From Pseudopedobacter saltans DSM 12145 (GTDB taxonomy: Bacteria > Bacteroidota > Bacteroidia > Sphingobacteriales > Sphingobacteriaceae): 64,000 nt of DNA. The position numbers and the translations under genes were made by a program. Below the pieces are notes generated by a model. The model was not told where the DNA came from. It saw only the letters and a list, made by a program, of their open reading frames with translations, and did no database searches. Positions 17,161 to 26,476 of the stretch are shown here, one piece after another (the first letter of the stretch is position 1; the number at the start of each line of letters is the position of its first letter). Where the stretch lies: NCBI RefSeq assembly GCF_000190735.1, contig NC_015177.1, forward strand, positions 3,658,001-3,722,000. The letters are read 5' to 3'.

Positions 17161-18507
17161 ATGTTTGACAATCTACAGGAAAAGCTCGAAGGGGCGTTTA
17201 AGGTTTTAAAAGGACAAGGAAGCATTACCGAGATTAACGTGGCCGAAACGATGAAAGAGATTAGAAAAGCTCTTTTAGATGCAGACGTTAACTATAAAAC
17301 AGCTAAATCTTTTACTGATGAAGTTAAGCAAAAGGCCTTAGGTCAGAATGTATTGACCGCCATTTCTCCAGGCCAGTTGCTAACCAAGGTCATGAACGAT
17401 GAGCTTACCCTTTTAATGGGTGGTTCTGTTACCGAATTAGATTTAAAACAAAATCCAACTATTATATTAATTGCAGGATTAAATGGTGCTGGTAAAACAA
17501 CTTTTACAGGTAAGTTAGCCAACTTTTTAAAAACGCAAAAAAATAAAAAACCTTTATTAGTTGCAGGCGACGTTTACCGCCCGGCCGCGATTGACCAATT
17601 GGAAGTCCTTGCAGGACAAGTGGGTGCAGAAGTTTATACCAATAGAGAATCTAAAGATCCTGTTGCTATTGCTTTAGAGGGTATTGCCCATGGAAAGCAA
17701 AATGGAAACAATGTAATTATCATCGATACGGCGGGTCGTTTAACTTTAGACGATGCTTTAATGGATGAGATTGCAGAGGTTAAAAAGGCAACCAACCCGC
17801 AGGAGATTCTATTTGTTGTAGATGCAATGACCGGTCAGGATGCGGTAAATACAGCGAAAGCATTTAATGACCGGTTGGATTTTACCGGAGTTGTGTTAAC
17901 TAAATTGGATGGTGATACACGCGGGGGAGCGGCTTTGTCAATCAAATCGGTAGTTAACAAGCCAATTAAGTTTGTTGGTACCGGCGAGAAAATGGATGCA
18001 TTGGATGTATTCTACCCGGACAGGATGGCATCCCGTATCCTCGGAATGGGAGACGTAGTTTCTTTGGTAGAAAGAGCTCAACAACAGTTTGACGAGAAAA
18101 AAGCTGCCGAACTACAAAAGAAGATCAGGAAGAATAAATTTGATTTTAACGACTTCTTAGGTCAGATTCAGCAGATCAAAAAAATGGGTAACATCAAAGA
18201 TTTGATGGGAATGATTCCGGGTGTTGGCAAAATGATGAAAAATATAGAAGTGGACGATAACGCTTTTAAAGGAATTGAAGCTATTATCCATTCTATGACA
18301 CCTTATGAGCGAGAAAACCCGGACACGATTAATCCAAGCAGAAGGCAAAGAATAGCTAAAGGTTCAGGAACAGATATCGCGGAAGTAAACAAGTTGATTA
18401 AGCAGTTTGAGGATATGAGAAAAGTGATGAAACAGTTCTCAGACCCATCAGCTATGGCAAAAATGCAAAGAATGATGAAGAATATGCCAGGAGGAATGGG
18501 CAGATAG
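17161..18507 (+). CDS. ffh: Signal recognition particle GTPase Ffh (SRP54)
   Basis: A 448-residue protein that, with 4.5S RNA, delivers nascent membrane proteins to FtsY. The N domain is at 1-90; the G domain has G1 GLNGAGKTTFTGKLA, G2/G3 DVYRPAAIDQL and DTAGR, and G4 TKLDGDTRGG. The methionine-rich M domain follows from about residue 325, with the RNA-binding helix-turn-helix RRQRIAKGSGTDIAEVNKL and a C-terminal MAKMQRMMKNMPGGMG. Full length and intact. It stands alone between a promoter and a terminator. Confidence 0.97.
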   Translation: MFDNLQEKLEGAFKVLKGQGSITEINVAETMKEIRKALLDADVNYKTAKSFTDEVKQKALGQNVLTAISPGQLLTKVMNDELTLLMGGSVTELDLKQNPTIILIAGLNGAGKTTFTGKLANFLKTQKNKKPLLVAGDVYRPAAIDQLEVLAGQVGAEVYTNRESKDPVAIALEGIAHGKQNGNNVIIIDTAGRLTLDDALMDEIAEVKKATNPQEILFVVDAMTGQDAVNTAKAFNDRLDFTGVVLTKLDGDTRGGAALSIKSVVNKPIKFVGTGEKMDALDVFYPDRMASRILGMGDVVSLVERAQQQFDEKKAAELQKKIRKNKFDFNDFLGQIQQIKKMGNIKDLMGMIPGVGKMMKNIEVDDNAFKGIEAIIHSMTPYERENPDTINPSRRQRIAKGSGTDIAEVNKLIKQFEDMRKVMKQFSDPSAMAKMQRMMKNMPGGMGR

Positions 18508-18527
18508 TCCTTTATTGACAGAATATG

Positions 18528-18565
18528 AAAGCCTCTCTGATTATAATGTCAGAGAGGCTTTTTTG
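18528..18565 (+). terminator. Intrinsic terminator after ffh
   Basis: AAAGCCTCTCTGA (18528-18540) pairs perfectly with TCAGAGAGGCTTT (18549-18561), loop of 8 nt, followed by T residues. Confidence 0.88.
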
Positions 18566-18736
18566 ATAAGTCTAAAGTATTTTGATAGGAGTGACTTCTG
18601 TCTGCTTAGGATAGTTTTTTTGAGGTTTCTCACCTGAGAAAAAATGTACTACATTTATGCCGATATAAGCATAACTTTAAACCGGCACTGTTTATATTTA
18701 CTTGGCATTCCTATTTAATATTAAGGCGAAATTGAT

Positions 18737-19294
18737 TTGAACTCATTAAAGCATATTTTCGATAATGTTTTTAAAAGAAAGTCTAGTGATGAGCATTCTT
18801 TCAGAATATTTGTAAATACGTATCAAGACAAAGTTTTCCGTTTTATTTCATTATTTGTTAAAGACAGTCATGTATGTGAAGAACTAATGTCGGATGTGTT
18901 TTTTTCTTTGTGGAATAAACGAGAACAATTAGAGGAGGTGGAGAATCTGGAGAGCTATGTTTTTATAATAGCTAAAAATAAAGCACTTAATTTTCTGCGT
19001 AAAAAGAAGATGGAATTGTCTAATATTAATGATGTTGATATAGATTTATTTTATAATACCACTACTAATCCAGAATCTATATATATAAGCCAAGAGACTA
19101 TTGTAGCCTTAAATAAAGCTATAGAGGAACTGCCTACTAAAACTAAACTTGCTTTTCTTATGATTCGTGAAAATGAGATGAAATATAAAGATGCTGCCGA
19201 GGTTTTGGGAGTCTCTGTAAAGACATTAGAAAAGCAGGTTGCGGCAGCAGTAGCTAAGCTGAAGGAAGCATTACAAAATAACAAAGACTTATAG
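18737..19294 (+). CDS. RNA polymerase ECF sigma factor (Bacteroidetes FecI-like)
   Basis: A 185-residue ECF sigma factor of the Bacteroidetes expansion family. Region 2 covers about 20-95 (FRIFVNTYQDKVFRFI, then CEELMSDVFFSLW and LESYVFIIAKNKALNFLRK). Region 4 covers about 128-180 (ELPTKTKLAFLMIRE, KYKDAAEVLGVSVKTLEKQV). No ATG fits; it appears to start at a TTG at 18737, with AAGGCGAA upstream. It should be held by the FecR at 21977 and direct RNA polymerase to this locus. Unusually, two genes lie between it and fecR. Confidence 0.9.
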   Translation: MNSLKHIFDNVFKRKSSDEHSFRIFVNTYQDKVFRFISLFVKDSHVCEELMSDVFFSLWNKREQLEEVENLESYVFIIAKNKALNFLRKKKMELSNINDVDIDLFYNTTTNPESIYISQETIVALNKAIEELPTKTKLAFLMIRENEMKYKDAAEVLGVSVKTLEKQVAAAVAKLKEALQNNKDL

Positions 19295-19332
19295 CAGGAA
19301 TGTAAAGGAATCTTTTTCTTTTTTAGTTTATG

Positions 19333-19360
19333 GGGGATTATCCCTCAACAGGTGTCTTTA
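19333..19360 (+). promoter_or_regulatory. Putative ECF-sigma promoter, copy 1
   Basis: GGGGATT at 19333-19339, 14 nt, GTCTTTA at 19354-19360, 31 nt before the hydrolase ATG. It matches two other sites in this locus in both boxes and spacing. The GTC at the -10 position is what ECF/FecI-type sigma factors usually read. Assignment to the sigma at 18737 is inference. Confidence 0.7.
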
Positions 19361-19390
19361 GCAGCATAAACTAAATCATTAAAATCAAAC

Positions 19391-20314
19391 ATGAAAAAGA
19401 TTACGCTAATGTTTTTTGCGACTGTCTTAGTTAATTCTATCGCTCAAGCTCAAAAGGGGGAAGAGATCGCTTTATATGCCCAAGTACCGGGAGCTATAAA
19501 TTCTGACAGTTACAAAGAACAAACAGAGACGGTTATAAACGTACATCCTGTACTATGGACAACTAAGGTGTCTAAACCAAGTTTAACTTATTTCAAAGCG
19601 GCTAATTCATCTAAAACGGATGCTGCTGTGATTATTTGTCCGGGAGGAGGCTATGGAGGATTAGCTATCAGTCATGAAGGATATGATGTGGCTGCAAAAT
19701 TTGCAGAAATGGGCGTTTCTGCATTTGTATTAAAATATCGCTTACCAAGTGATGAAATCATGATGGATAGAAAGATTGGACCATTGCAAGACGCACAACA
19801 AGCTATAAAGTATGTTCGTGAAAATGCATTTAAGTATGGTATAAACCCAAATAAGATAGGAATTATGGGGTTCTCTGCCGGTGGTCATTTAGCTTCTACA
19901 GCCTCAACTCATTTCAAGAGAGAATGTGTAGAAAATAAAAAACACACTAGTTTGCGTCCTGATTTTTCCATTCTCATGTATCCTGTAATCACTTTTTGGG
20001 AAAATACGCATATAGGGTCTAGAGAAAATCTAATCGGAAAAAATCCCCCTCAAGAACTAATTGATTTGTATTCTAATGAAAAGCAAGTGACAAAAGAAAC
20101 CCCTATAACATTCATTATTCACTCTAATGACGATGATGTTGTTCCTATAGAAAACGCTTTCGGTTATATAAGGGCACTAAACAATTTTGGAGTGAAAAAT
20201 GAAGCTCATATATATGCTTTAGGAGGCCATGGCTATGGATTGGATTTTAAAAGAGTGAATGATGTCTGGTTTGATAGGTTGACTAACTGGATGAAAAACA
20301 ATGACTTATTGTAG
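19391..20314 (+). CDS. Exported alpha/beta hydrolase, acetyl-xylan-esterase-like
   Basis: A 307-residue exported esterase-like enzyme. A signal peptide (ends IAQAQ) precedes an alpha/beta hydrolase fold with the oxyanion segment CPGGGYGGLAISHEGYDVA, the nucleophile elbow GIMGFSAGGHLAST, the acid in IIHSNDDDVVP and the His in LGGHGYGL. Relatives deacetylate plant or microbial glycans and are common in polysaccharide loci. It lies behind its own copy of the GGGGATT-N14-GTCTTTA promoter and probably removes ester groups so the glycosidases downstream can act. The actual substrate is unknown. Confidence 0.82.
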   Translation: MKKITLMFFATVLVNSIAQAQKGEEIALYAQVPGAINSDSYKEQTETVINVHPVLWTTKVSKPSLTYFKAANSSKTDAAVIICPGGGYGGLAISHEGYDVAAKFAEMGVSAFVLKYRLPSDEIMMDRKIGPLQDAQQAIKYVRENAFKYGINPNKIGIMGFSAGGHLASTASTHFKRECVENKKHTSLRPDFSILMYPVITFWENTHIGSRENLIGKNPPQELIDLYSNEKQVTKETPITFIIHSNDDDVVPIENAFGYIRALNNFGVKNEAHIYALGGHGYGLDFKRVNDVWFDRLTNWMKNNDLL

Positions 20315-20362
20315 GTGTGTGAAGAGAATTAAAGTTATTCTTTTTTATTTTAAAACTTGATG

Positions 20363-20390
20363 GGGGATTATTAAAAATCTGGTGTCTTTA
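20363..20390 (+). promoter_or_regulatory. Putative ECF-sigma promoter, copy 2
   Basis: GGGGATT at 20363-20369, 14 nt, GTCTTTA at 20384-20390. It precedes the lipoprotein gene by about 180 nt, leaving an unusually long leader. Confidence 0.7.
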
Positions 20391-20396
20391 GTATAA

Positions 20397-20569
20397 GAAA
20401 ACACACAGAAAATATGATGAAAAATAACCAAAAAGTATAACCTGAAATCAAAATGAATTTTGAAAGATTTTTTTGTTTTATCAACTCATAACAGTTGATG
20501 AATAGGGATTTCTATGTTCAAATAAAATGAAAAAATTTTAAATAAAGTTAACCAATAAAAAATGTAAAC
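20397..20569 (+). other. Long 5' leader of the lipoprotein gene
   Basis: About 170 nt between promoter copy 2 and the ATG at 20570. It holds an 8-codon frame (ATG ATG AAA AAT AAC CAA ... TAA from 20414) whose opening resembles that of the real gene, and a small hairpin TCAACT...AGTTGA at 20481-20498. It could be a regulatory leader or the residue of a duplicated gene start. Confidence 0.35.
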
Positions 20570-21907
20570 ATGAAAAATCAATTATTACTAACATGTGTTA
20601 TAATGCTCTTTGTTCTAGGGTGTAAAAAATCAGACAATGATGGCGGATCGTCTGTAGATTTAAAAATCGAAACCGCTGCAGTTTCTAATTTAACAGCAGT
20701 AAGTGTTAAGACTGGAGGTGTAATATCGGGTTCAGAACCGATAAATGAAAGAGGGGTTTGTTGGGGGGCTGAAAATAATCCTACCGTGGAAGGCGGTAAA
20801 TTTGTTGCGGATATAGACGTTGCAACAGGAGAATATTCTGTTAAAATAAAAGATTTAGACCCAGAAAAAGTTTACTATGTGAGGGCTTATGCAAAGACAA
20901 AATCAGGTAAAACAGTTTATGGAAAGACGCTAGAAATAGCTACAAAAACACTAACCGCTTTAGCAGAATCAAATAGTTATTTGACAGTTTTTGACGATGC
21001 GTTAGTAATACCGGTATCAAGAGCGAACAAAACCTCTTTAGGAACACAAATATCATCGACAGAAACCTTAACAGCAGAACTATTGTGGATGGATAATTAT
21101 GACGTTATTGATGATGTAAAAATTGTTGGTACAGGTGCTTCTGCCAAAGTCGTTGTTTCAGCAGGAAATGTAAATGGTAATGCTGTGGTAGCTGTAAAAA
21201 ACGCAAGTAATGAAATAAAATGGTCTTGGCATATCTGGGTAGTAGAAGATTTAAAAGCAATAGGCACGATTACATTGCCTTCTGGAGCCAAAATTATGGA
21301 CAGAAATTTAGGAGCCATTAACAAAAACCCTGAAGATGCAGGTGCAATAGGTTTACAATATCAATTCGGCCGTAAGGATCCATTTACTGCTTCTACTAGT
21401 TTTGGTACCCCAAGTGAGGTTTTGCTAATTGACTTGGCAGGGAAAAATCCGGCTTTTCAATTTGAGGCCGGACCTAAAACGCTTGCTTATTCCATAAAAA
21501 AACCGCTATCATTTATTAAAAGTGCAGGTGTTGATTGGGAAGAAAACGGAAGCACTTTATTTTGGACTAATGATTTAGGTACAAAAACTGTTTATGACCC
21601 TTGTCCGCTAGGTTATAAAGTGCCTGCCAAGGAAATTACGGAAGGCTTAGAAAAAACGCATTTTAATACAGCTCAAAACGGAGGATTTCTGTTTTTATAT
21701 AATAATCAAAATAATATTTTTCCATATACCGGTTATCGTGAAGCTAACGGAAGTTTAGATGCCACAGCTTTTTCTGGTAATTTGTGGTTTAATAGTTCGT
21801 TAGAAGGTTTTGCTTTTTTAACAACCTATCAAAATGGAGCAGTATATCAAATTAATGGATCTCCGAGAGCTAGAGCGATGTGTATACGTTGTATAGAGGA
21901 TAAATAA
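20570..21907 (+). CDS. Surface lipoprotein with fibronectin-like N-terminus
   Basis: A 445-residue lipoprotein: signal ending in VLGCKKSDNDGG (Cys18 plus acidic residues, a surface-export-like signal of Bacteroidetes). Residues 30-130 form a beta sandwich with INERGVCWGAENNPTVEGGKF and VYYVRAYAKTKSGKTVYG, typical of the repeats found in Bacteroides surface proteins. The C-terminal half (WSWHIWV, IMDRNLGA, GLQYQFGRKDPF, YDPCPLGYKVP, TGYREANGSL) matches the Bacteroidetes family of large surface lipoproteins sometimes called major paralogous domain. It is probably a glycan-binding or adhesin-type accessory of the locus. Confidence 0.72.
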   Translation: MKNQLLLTCVIMLFVLGCKKSDNDGGSSVDLKIETAAVSNLTAVSVKTGGVISGSEPINERGVCWGAENNPTVEGGKFVADIDVATGEYSVKIKDLDPEKVYYVRAYAKTKSGKTVYGKTLEIATKTLTALAESNSYLTVFDDALVIPVSRANKTSLGTQISSTETLTAELLWMDNYDVIDDVKIVGTGASAKVVVSAGNVNGNAVVAVKNASNEIKWSWHIWVVEDLKAIGTITLPSGAKIMDRNLGAINKNPEDAGAIGLQYQFGRKDPFTASTSFGTPSEVLLIDLAGKNPAFQFEAGPKTLAYSIKKPLSFIKSAGVDWEENGSTLFWTNDLGTKTVYDPCPLGYKVPAKEITEGLEKTHFNTAQNGGFLFLYNNQNNIFPYTGYREANGSLDATAFSGNLWFNSSLEGFAFLTTYQNGAVYQINGSPRARAMCIRCIEDK

Positions 21908-21920
21908 AATGTGTAAATTA

Positions 21921-21948
21921 GGGGATTGGTTATAAGCTCGAGTCTTTA
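21921..21948 (+). promoter_or_regulatory. Putative ECF-sigma promoter, copy 3
   Basis: GGGGATT at 21921-21927, 14 nt, GTCTTTA at 21942-21948, 28 nt before the fecR ATG. It argues against the longer fecR frame that would begin inside this element. Confidence 0.7.
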
Positions 21949-21976
21949 TAAAAAGAAGTGTTGTTTTTTAATTGTT

Positions 21977-22948
21977 ATGGAAGATCGATTTTCGGTATTG
22001 GTTTCAAAAGTACTTTCTGAGGAAGTTTCAGAAAAGGAAAAGGAAGAGTTTTTTCAAATTCTTTCTCAGAATCCTGATTATAATTTAAGATATAATCAAC
22101 TAAAAGAATACTGGAATGCCGATATTCAATATCATGCAATTGAGAAGAGAGAACAAGTTGGAGATCGAATAATGGAAAGAATAAAGTCTGCCAGTACTGT
22201 AACTACAGTTAGATTGAGTTCTTTGAGAATTATTGCTGCTGCTGCTATTTTGTTCTTTATAACCACTTCGGCATTAATACTGTATATAGTAGAAAATAAC
22301 TCTTCATCAAGAAATGCGTTTACTTATGCTGCTCAAACTATACCCGTTGAATATCTTTTAACAGATGGTTCTAAGGTGACATTGAATAAAAATAGTTCTA
22401 TTACAATAGATTCTGATTTTGGTGATAAATATAGAAATGTGAAGTTGGAAGGGGAAGCTTATTTTTCTGTATCCAAAGATAAGTATCGGCCATTTGTGGT
22501 CGAGACTAAAGGAACTAAAACTAAGGTATTAGGAACAAGTTTCAATGTTAAATCGAAAGATCACAATGTGATTACAACTTTAGTGGAAGGATCCATATTA
22601 TTTACATCAAATAATTGTGAAAAGATTCTTCGTCCTAATGAGGAGCTAAGGTATAATGTAGAAACATTTGAATATGAGAAATATAATTGCGATGTTCAAT
22701 TAAATACGGCATGGGTTTCTGGGAGATTTAATTATTCAGGAATTTCATTTGAAACATTAGTCAATAAGCTTGAAGTTATCTATAATAAGAAAATTAATAT
22801 AAGGGATAGCAAATTGGCAAATCATATAGTTTCTGCTTCTTTTTTGGTTGATGAACCATTAGAGAATATTCTTGATGCTTTAAAAGGAGAGTTGAAGTTT
22901 AGCTATGTTACTGATGATGCTAATCATATACGAATTATGAGCAAATAA
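21977..22948 (+). CDS. FecR-family anti-sigma factor
   Basis: A 323-residue single-pass inner-membrane protein. Residues 1-80 are the cytoplasmic sigma-binding part, about 83-104 the membrane helix (RIIAAAAILFFITTSALILYIV), followed by the periplasmic FecR domain (VEYLLTDGSKVTLNKNSSI, VKLEGEAYFSVSKD, FVVETKGTKTKVLGTSFNVKS) and the C-terminal DUF4974-type domain (FNYSGISFETLVNKLEVIYNKKI). It should hold the ECF sigma until SusC's signalling domain contacts it. The start at 21977 is chosen because an upstream TTG frame lies inside a promoter-like element. Confidence 0.92.
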   Translation: MEDRFSVLVSKVLSEEVSEKEKEEFFQILSQNPDYNLRYNQLKEYWNADIQYHAIEKREQVGDRIMERIKSASTVTTVRLSSLRIIAAAAILFFITTSALILYIVENNSSSRNAFTYAAQTIPVEYLLTDGSKVTLNKNSSITIDSDFGDKYRNVKLEGEAYFSVSKDKYRPFVVETKGTKTKVLGTSFNVKSKDHNVITTLVEGSILFTSNNCEKILRPNEELRYNVETFEYEKYNCDVQLNTAWVSGRFNYSGISFETLVNKLEVIYNKKINIRDSKLANHIVSASFLVDEPLENILDALKGELKFSYVTDDANHIRIMSK

Positions 22949-22953
22949 TAAAG

Positions 22954-22978
22954 AGCTTTTTATTATAAAAGCCTTTAA
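22954..22978 (+). terminator. Weak hairpin between fecR and susC
   Basis: GCTTTT (22955-22960) pairs with AAAAGC (22967-22972), followed by CTTT. The 6-bp stem is weak, so it may only reduce read-through from the fecR promoter into susC, which has no GGGGATT-N14-GTCTTTA site of its own. Confidence 0.35.
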
Positions 22979-23110
22979 AATCAACCTTAAAATTTCATAC
23001 TAAATTAATCGCTAGTCTCTAGTGTTTGAATTGTGTTTTTGCACAAAATGGGAGCGATTTGCTCTAAATTTTCTATAGAAAGTGATTAAATATTACCCTA
23101 AATAAATTTT

Positions 23111-26100
23111 ATGAAAAAAAGCATTGTCAATAGTTTTAAACAGACAATTATGCAATTAGGCCTGTTTGTCTGCTTGTTGTTTCTGCATCTAACGGATGTT
23201 CAGGCTCAGGCAGGGGCAACAAAGTTGAGAGCGAGTATCCAACTGAATAATGTTACCGTTCAACAGCTGGTTGATAGATTGGGAAAGGATTTTAAATATT
23301 CTTTTTTCATTTTGGATGATCAGGTAAGTAAAACACGAGTTACTGTAAATAAAAGTAATGCCACAATCAATGAAATTCTGGACGAGGCTTTCCGTTCAAA
23401 AGAGATTACTTACCAGATTCAAGCGAAGAATATAATCATATCAAAGAAAAAAACAACTAGCAGTGTCTCTGATACTGAAAAGCTGATTTCTATAAAAGGA
23501 ACTGTTATGGATGCTAACCAGCAACCAATAATTGGAGCTATCATAGAGGTACAAAACAGAAAACAAAAAGCAATTTCTGATATAGATGGTAAATTTAGTA
23601 TAGAGGTTCCAGAAAAAGGACAAATACTGGTTTCTGCTATGGGCTATAAAATGCAAGTTCTTACCCTTTCAGGAATTTCTGCCTACAAAATTGTTTTAGA
23701 AGAAGAGGTTCATGCTTTGGAGGAACTGGTTGTTGTTGGCTATGGAACTCAAAAAAGGGCCAATCTTACGGGATCTGTTTCTACTTTAAAGACTGAAAAT
23801 TTAACTATTGCCCCGATTACAAATGTTACAAATGCATTAACGGGGCAATTACCTGGACTTAGAACTAAGCAAACTTCTGGAATTCCGGGATCTGATGGTT
23901 CGCAATTAAGTATTAGAGGATTTAGTAGTCCTTTAGTTATTGTAGATGGGGTTGAAACTAATTTTGACAATATTGATGCTTCCCAGATAGAATCAATATC
24001 TATTCTAAAAGATGGTGCTGCTTCTGTTTATGGTGCAAGAGCTGGAAATGGAGTTATACTGGTGACTTTAAAAAGAGGAAAAGAAGGAAAAGTAACCGTT
24101 ATAGCAAATGCTTCTCAGACCATGCAGAATTCCACCGCATTGATTGCTACGGGAAGTTCAGGACAACGGGCAGAATGGGAACGTGAGGCGCATATAAATG
24201 CAGGTTTACCCGCATCGCAAATTCCCTGGAAGTTGTCAGACATTGAAGAGTTTTATTCAGGGACGAACCCTAATTATTTAAATACAGACTGGTTTTCTGC
24301 TGCAATAAGATCTTGGGCTCCACAGCAAAATCATAATATTTCCGTAAGTGGTGGAAGTGATAAAGTAAACTTTTATTCTTACGTAGGTTATAATAAACAA
24401 ACAACGATTGCCAGAAAGGATGGCGGAGCTTATGATCGTATAAACACTCAGACAAGTCTTGATGCTAAATTAACAGATAGGTTATTATTGTCTTCAAGTT
24501 TCAACTACATAGGTGAACTTAGAGACTTTACCTCTATGAATCTAGGTCACTCTAATTTTTACAATTCTTTATATGAAAGTGATCCTAAGTATCCTTTAAC
24601 CTTACCAGATCCGACTATGTTGTCTTATGCAGGAACTTCCACTGGAAATGCTGTTTTTGTATCTAATAAAGGATTGGCAGGTTATAGTAGGAATACGAAT
24701 AAAAGCCTGAGACTTAATTCTGCTTTGACTTATGAGTTTAAAAGTATCGAAGGGCTTAAGGCAAAAGCTTTTATAAATTATAATAGCGGTACAGGTTTTT
24801 CAAAACTTTTTAGAAAACAACCAAACTTTTATTCTTACAGGGCGGCTACCGATGAATATATTTTTGAAAGGAAGTCTGCTAACCCAACAATGCTTTATTT
24901 AGGATCGTATAATTCCAGTGATATTACCCAACAATATTCTTTTACTTATGATAGGGTATTCAACAATGACCATCGATTTTCGGGTATGTTGCTTCATGAA
25001 AGAATAAATTATAATAATGAAAGTTTTGATACACAGCGAGGTAATTTGGCTTCGGAAGTAATTGATCAGCTTTTTGTTGGCGATCCTAACACTGCGTCAA
25101 ATAATGGGTCTGCTTCTGAAATGGCCAGAAAAAGCTATGTTGGGCGTTTTAACTACGGTTATAAAGGAAAATATTTAATTGAAACAATATTTAGGGCGGA
25201 TGCGTCTGCAAAATTTCCTAAAGATGGAAGATGGGGGTATTTTCCGAGTGTTTCAGTAGGTTGGGTATTGTCTAAAGAAAAGTTCCTGGAGAACTCAACC
25301 AAAGTAGACAACTTGAAGCTAAGAGCAAGTGCCGGACAATCTGGCGATGATGGGATTGGTAACTACCAATATTACGCAGGATATTCTTATGACATGTCCT
25401 ACATTTTAGGAGATGAAATAAAGCAGGGACTTTATTTGACCGGCTTGGCAAATCCAAACCTTTCTTGGGAAAAATTAGGAATATATAACGTGGGTTTAGA
25501 TTTTTCCCTTTTTAATAGCGGAATTTATGGTACGGTAGAGGGGTTTTACCGTTTAAGAGAAGGTATACCCGGATATCGGGTTAATTCTGTGCCATCAAGT
25601 TTTGGAGCGGCCTTACCTCTGGAAAACATGAATAGCATAGATACAAGAGGATTTGAGTTTGAATTGGGAACGAAGGGGAAAATTAATCAGGTGTCATATG
25701 ATATTTCTGGAAATATTTCTTGGGCCAGAAGCAAATGGGTGAAGTATGATGAACCCGATTATGTAGATGCTGATATTAAAAGGATTAATGGTGTACAAGG
25801 TAAATGGACAGATGAAAGATGGGGCTATGTTTCAGATGGGTTATTTACGTCGATGGATGAAATCAGAGCTTTGCCATATACTTATGTTGACCTGGGAGGT
25901 AATGACGGTATCCGTCCTGGGGACGTAAAATATGTAGACCTTAATGGAGATGGTAAGCTTGATTGGAAAGACAGGATCGAAATAGGTAAAGGCACAGTCC
26001 CAAATTGGATGGCGGGTCTGTTATTTAATGTTTCATATAAAAGCCTCCATTTAAATAGTGTTTTTCAAGGAGCTTGGGGCTATACTACTTACATAGATTT

Positions 26101-26461
26101 AGAGACGGCTCCAACAACTCTTAAATATGACAACAGGTGGACTAGCGAAAAAAACAACTCGGATGCATTAGTTCCAAGGCCTGGAAGTAAAAATGTTGCC
26201 AATTGGTGGTATTCAGACTATAGAAATCATAATACAAGATATTTAAGATTAAGAAGTCTCTCTTTAGGCTATGAGTTTAATGATAGAATACTAAAGTCAT
26301 TAAAGATGAGTAAACTACGGGTTTATGCGGCAGGAAGTAACCTTTTTACAATAACAAATTTATCTAAGTTGGGTGTCGATCCGGAAGCACCGGAAGGAAG
26401 CGCAGCATATTATTATCCACAGCAAAGAACTGTTAGCATAGGTCTAAGTTTAAATTATTAG
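23111..26461 (+). CDS. SusC-family TonB-dependent outer-membrane receptor with STN domain
   Basis: A 1116-residue glycan importer. The signal peptide ends near VQAQA; residues about 33-105 form an STN domain (IQLNNVTVQQLVDRLGKDFKYSF), which signals to FecR. A carboxypeptidase-like domain follows (ISIKGTVMDANQQPIIGAII), then the SusC motif LEELVVVGYGTQKRANLTGSV that begins the plug, with ILKDGAASVYGARAGNGVILVTLK, and the beta barrel ending in TVSIGLSLNY. It imports oligosaccharides with SusD at TonB's expense and reports their presence. It is 15 nt from susD. Confidence 0.95.
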   Translation: MKKSIVNSFKQTIMQLGLFVCLLFLHLTDVQAQAGATKLRASIQLNNVTVQQLVDRLGKDFKYSFFILDDQVSKTRVTVNKSNATINEILDEAFRSKEITYQIQAKNIIISKKKTTSSVSDTEKLISIKGTVMDANQQPIIGAIIEVQNRKQKAISDIDGKFSIEVPEKGQILVSAMGYKMQVLTLSGISAYKIVLEEEVHALEELVVVGYGTQKRANLTGSVSTLKTENLTIAPITNVTNALTGQLPGLRTKQTSGIPGSDGSQLSIRGFSSPLVIVDGVETNFDNIDASQIESISILKDGAASVYGARAGNGVILVTLKRGKEGKVTVIANASQTMQNSTALIATGSSGQRAEWEREAHINAGLPASQIPWKLSDIEEFYSGTNPNYLNTDWFSAAIRSWAPQQNHNISVSGGSDKVNFYSYVGYNKQTTIARKDGGAYDRINTQTSLDAKLTDRLLLSSSFNYIGELRDFTSMNLGHSNFYNSLYESDPKYPLTLPDPTMLSYAGTSTGNAVFVSNKGLAGYSRNTNKSLRLNSALTYEFKSIEGLKAKAFINYNSGTGFSKLFRKQPNFYSYRAATDEYIFERKSANPTMLYLGSYNSSDITQQYSFTYDRVFNNDHRFSGMLLHERINYNNESFDTQRGNLASEVIDQLFVGDPNTASNNGSASEMARKSYVGRFNYGYKGKYLIETIFRADASAKFPKDGRWGYFPSVSVGWVLSKEKFLENSTKVDNLKLRASAGQSGDDGIGNYQYYAGYSYDMSYILGDEIKQGLYLTGLANPNLSWEKLGIYNVGLDFSLFNSGIYGTVEGFYRLREGIPGYRVNSVPSSFGAALPLENMNSIDTRGFEFELGTKGKINQVSYDISGNISWARSKWVKYDEPDYVDADIKRINGVQGKWTDERWGYVSDGLFTSMDEIRALPYTYVDLGGNDGIRPGDVKYVDLNGDGKLDWKDRIEIGKGTVPNWMAGLLFNVSYKSLHLNSVFQGAWGYTTYIDLETAPTTLKYDNRWTSEKNNSDALVPRPGSKNVANWWYSDYRNHNTRYLRLRSLSLGYEFNDRILKSLKMSKLRVYAAGSNLFTITNLSKLGVDPEAPEGSAAYYYPQQRTVSIGLSLNY

Positions 26462-26476
26462 TACAACAGATTAGAT

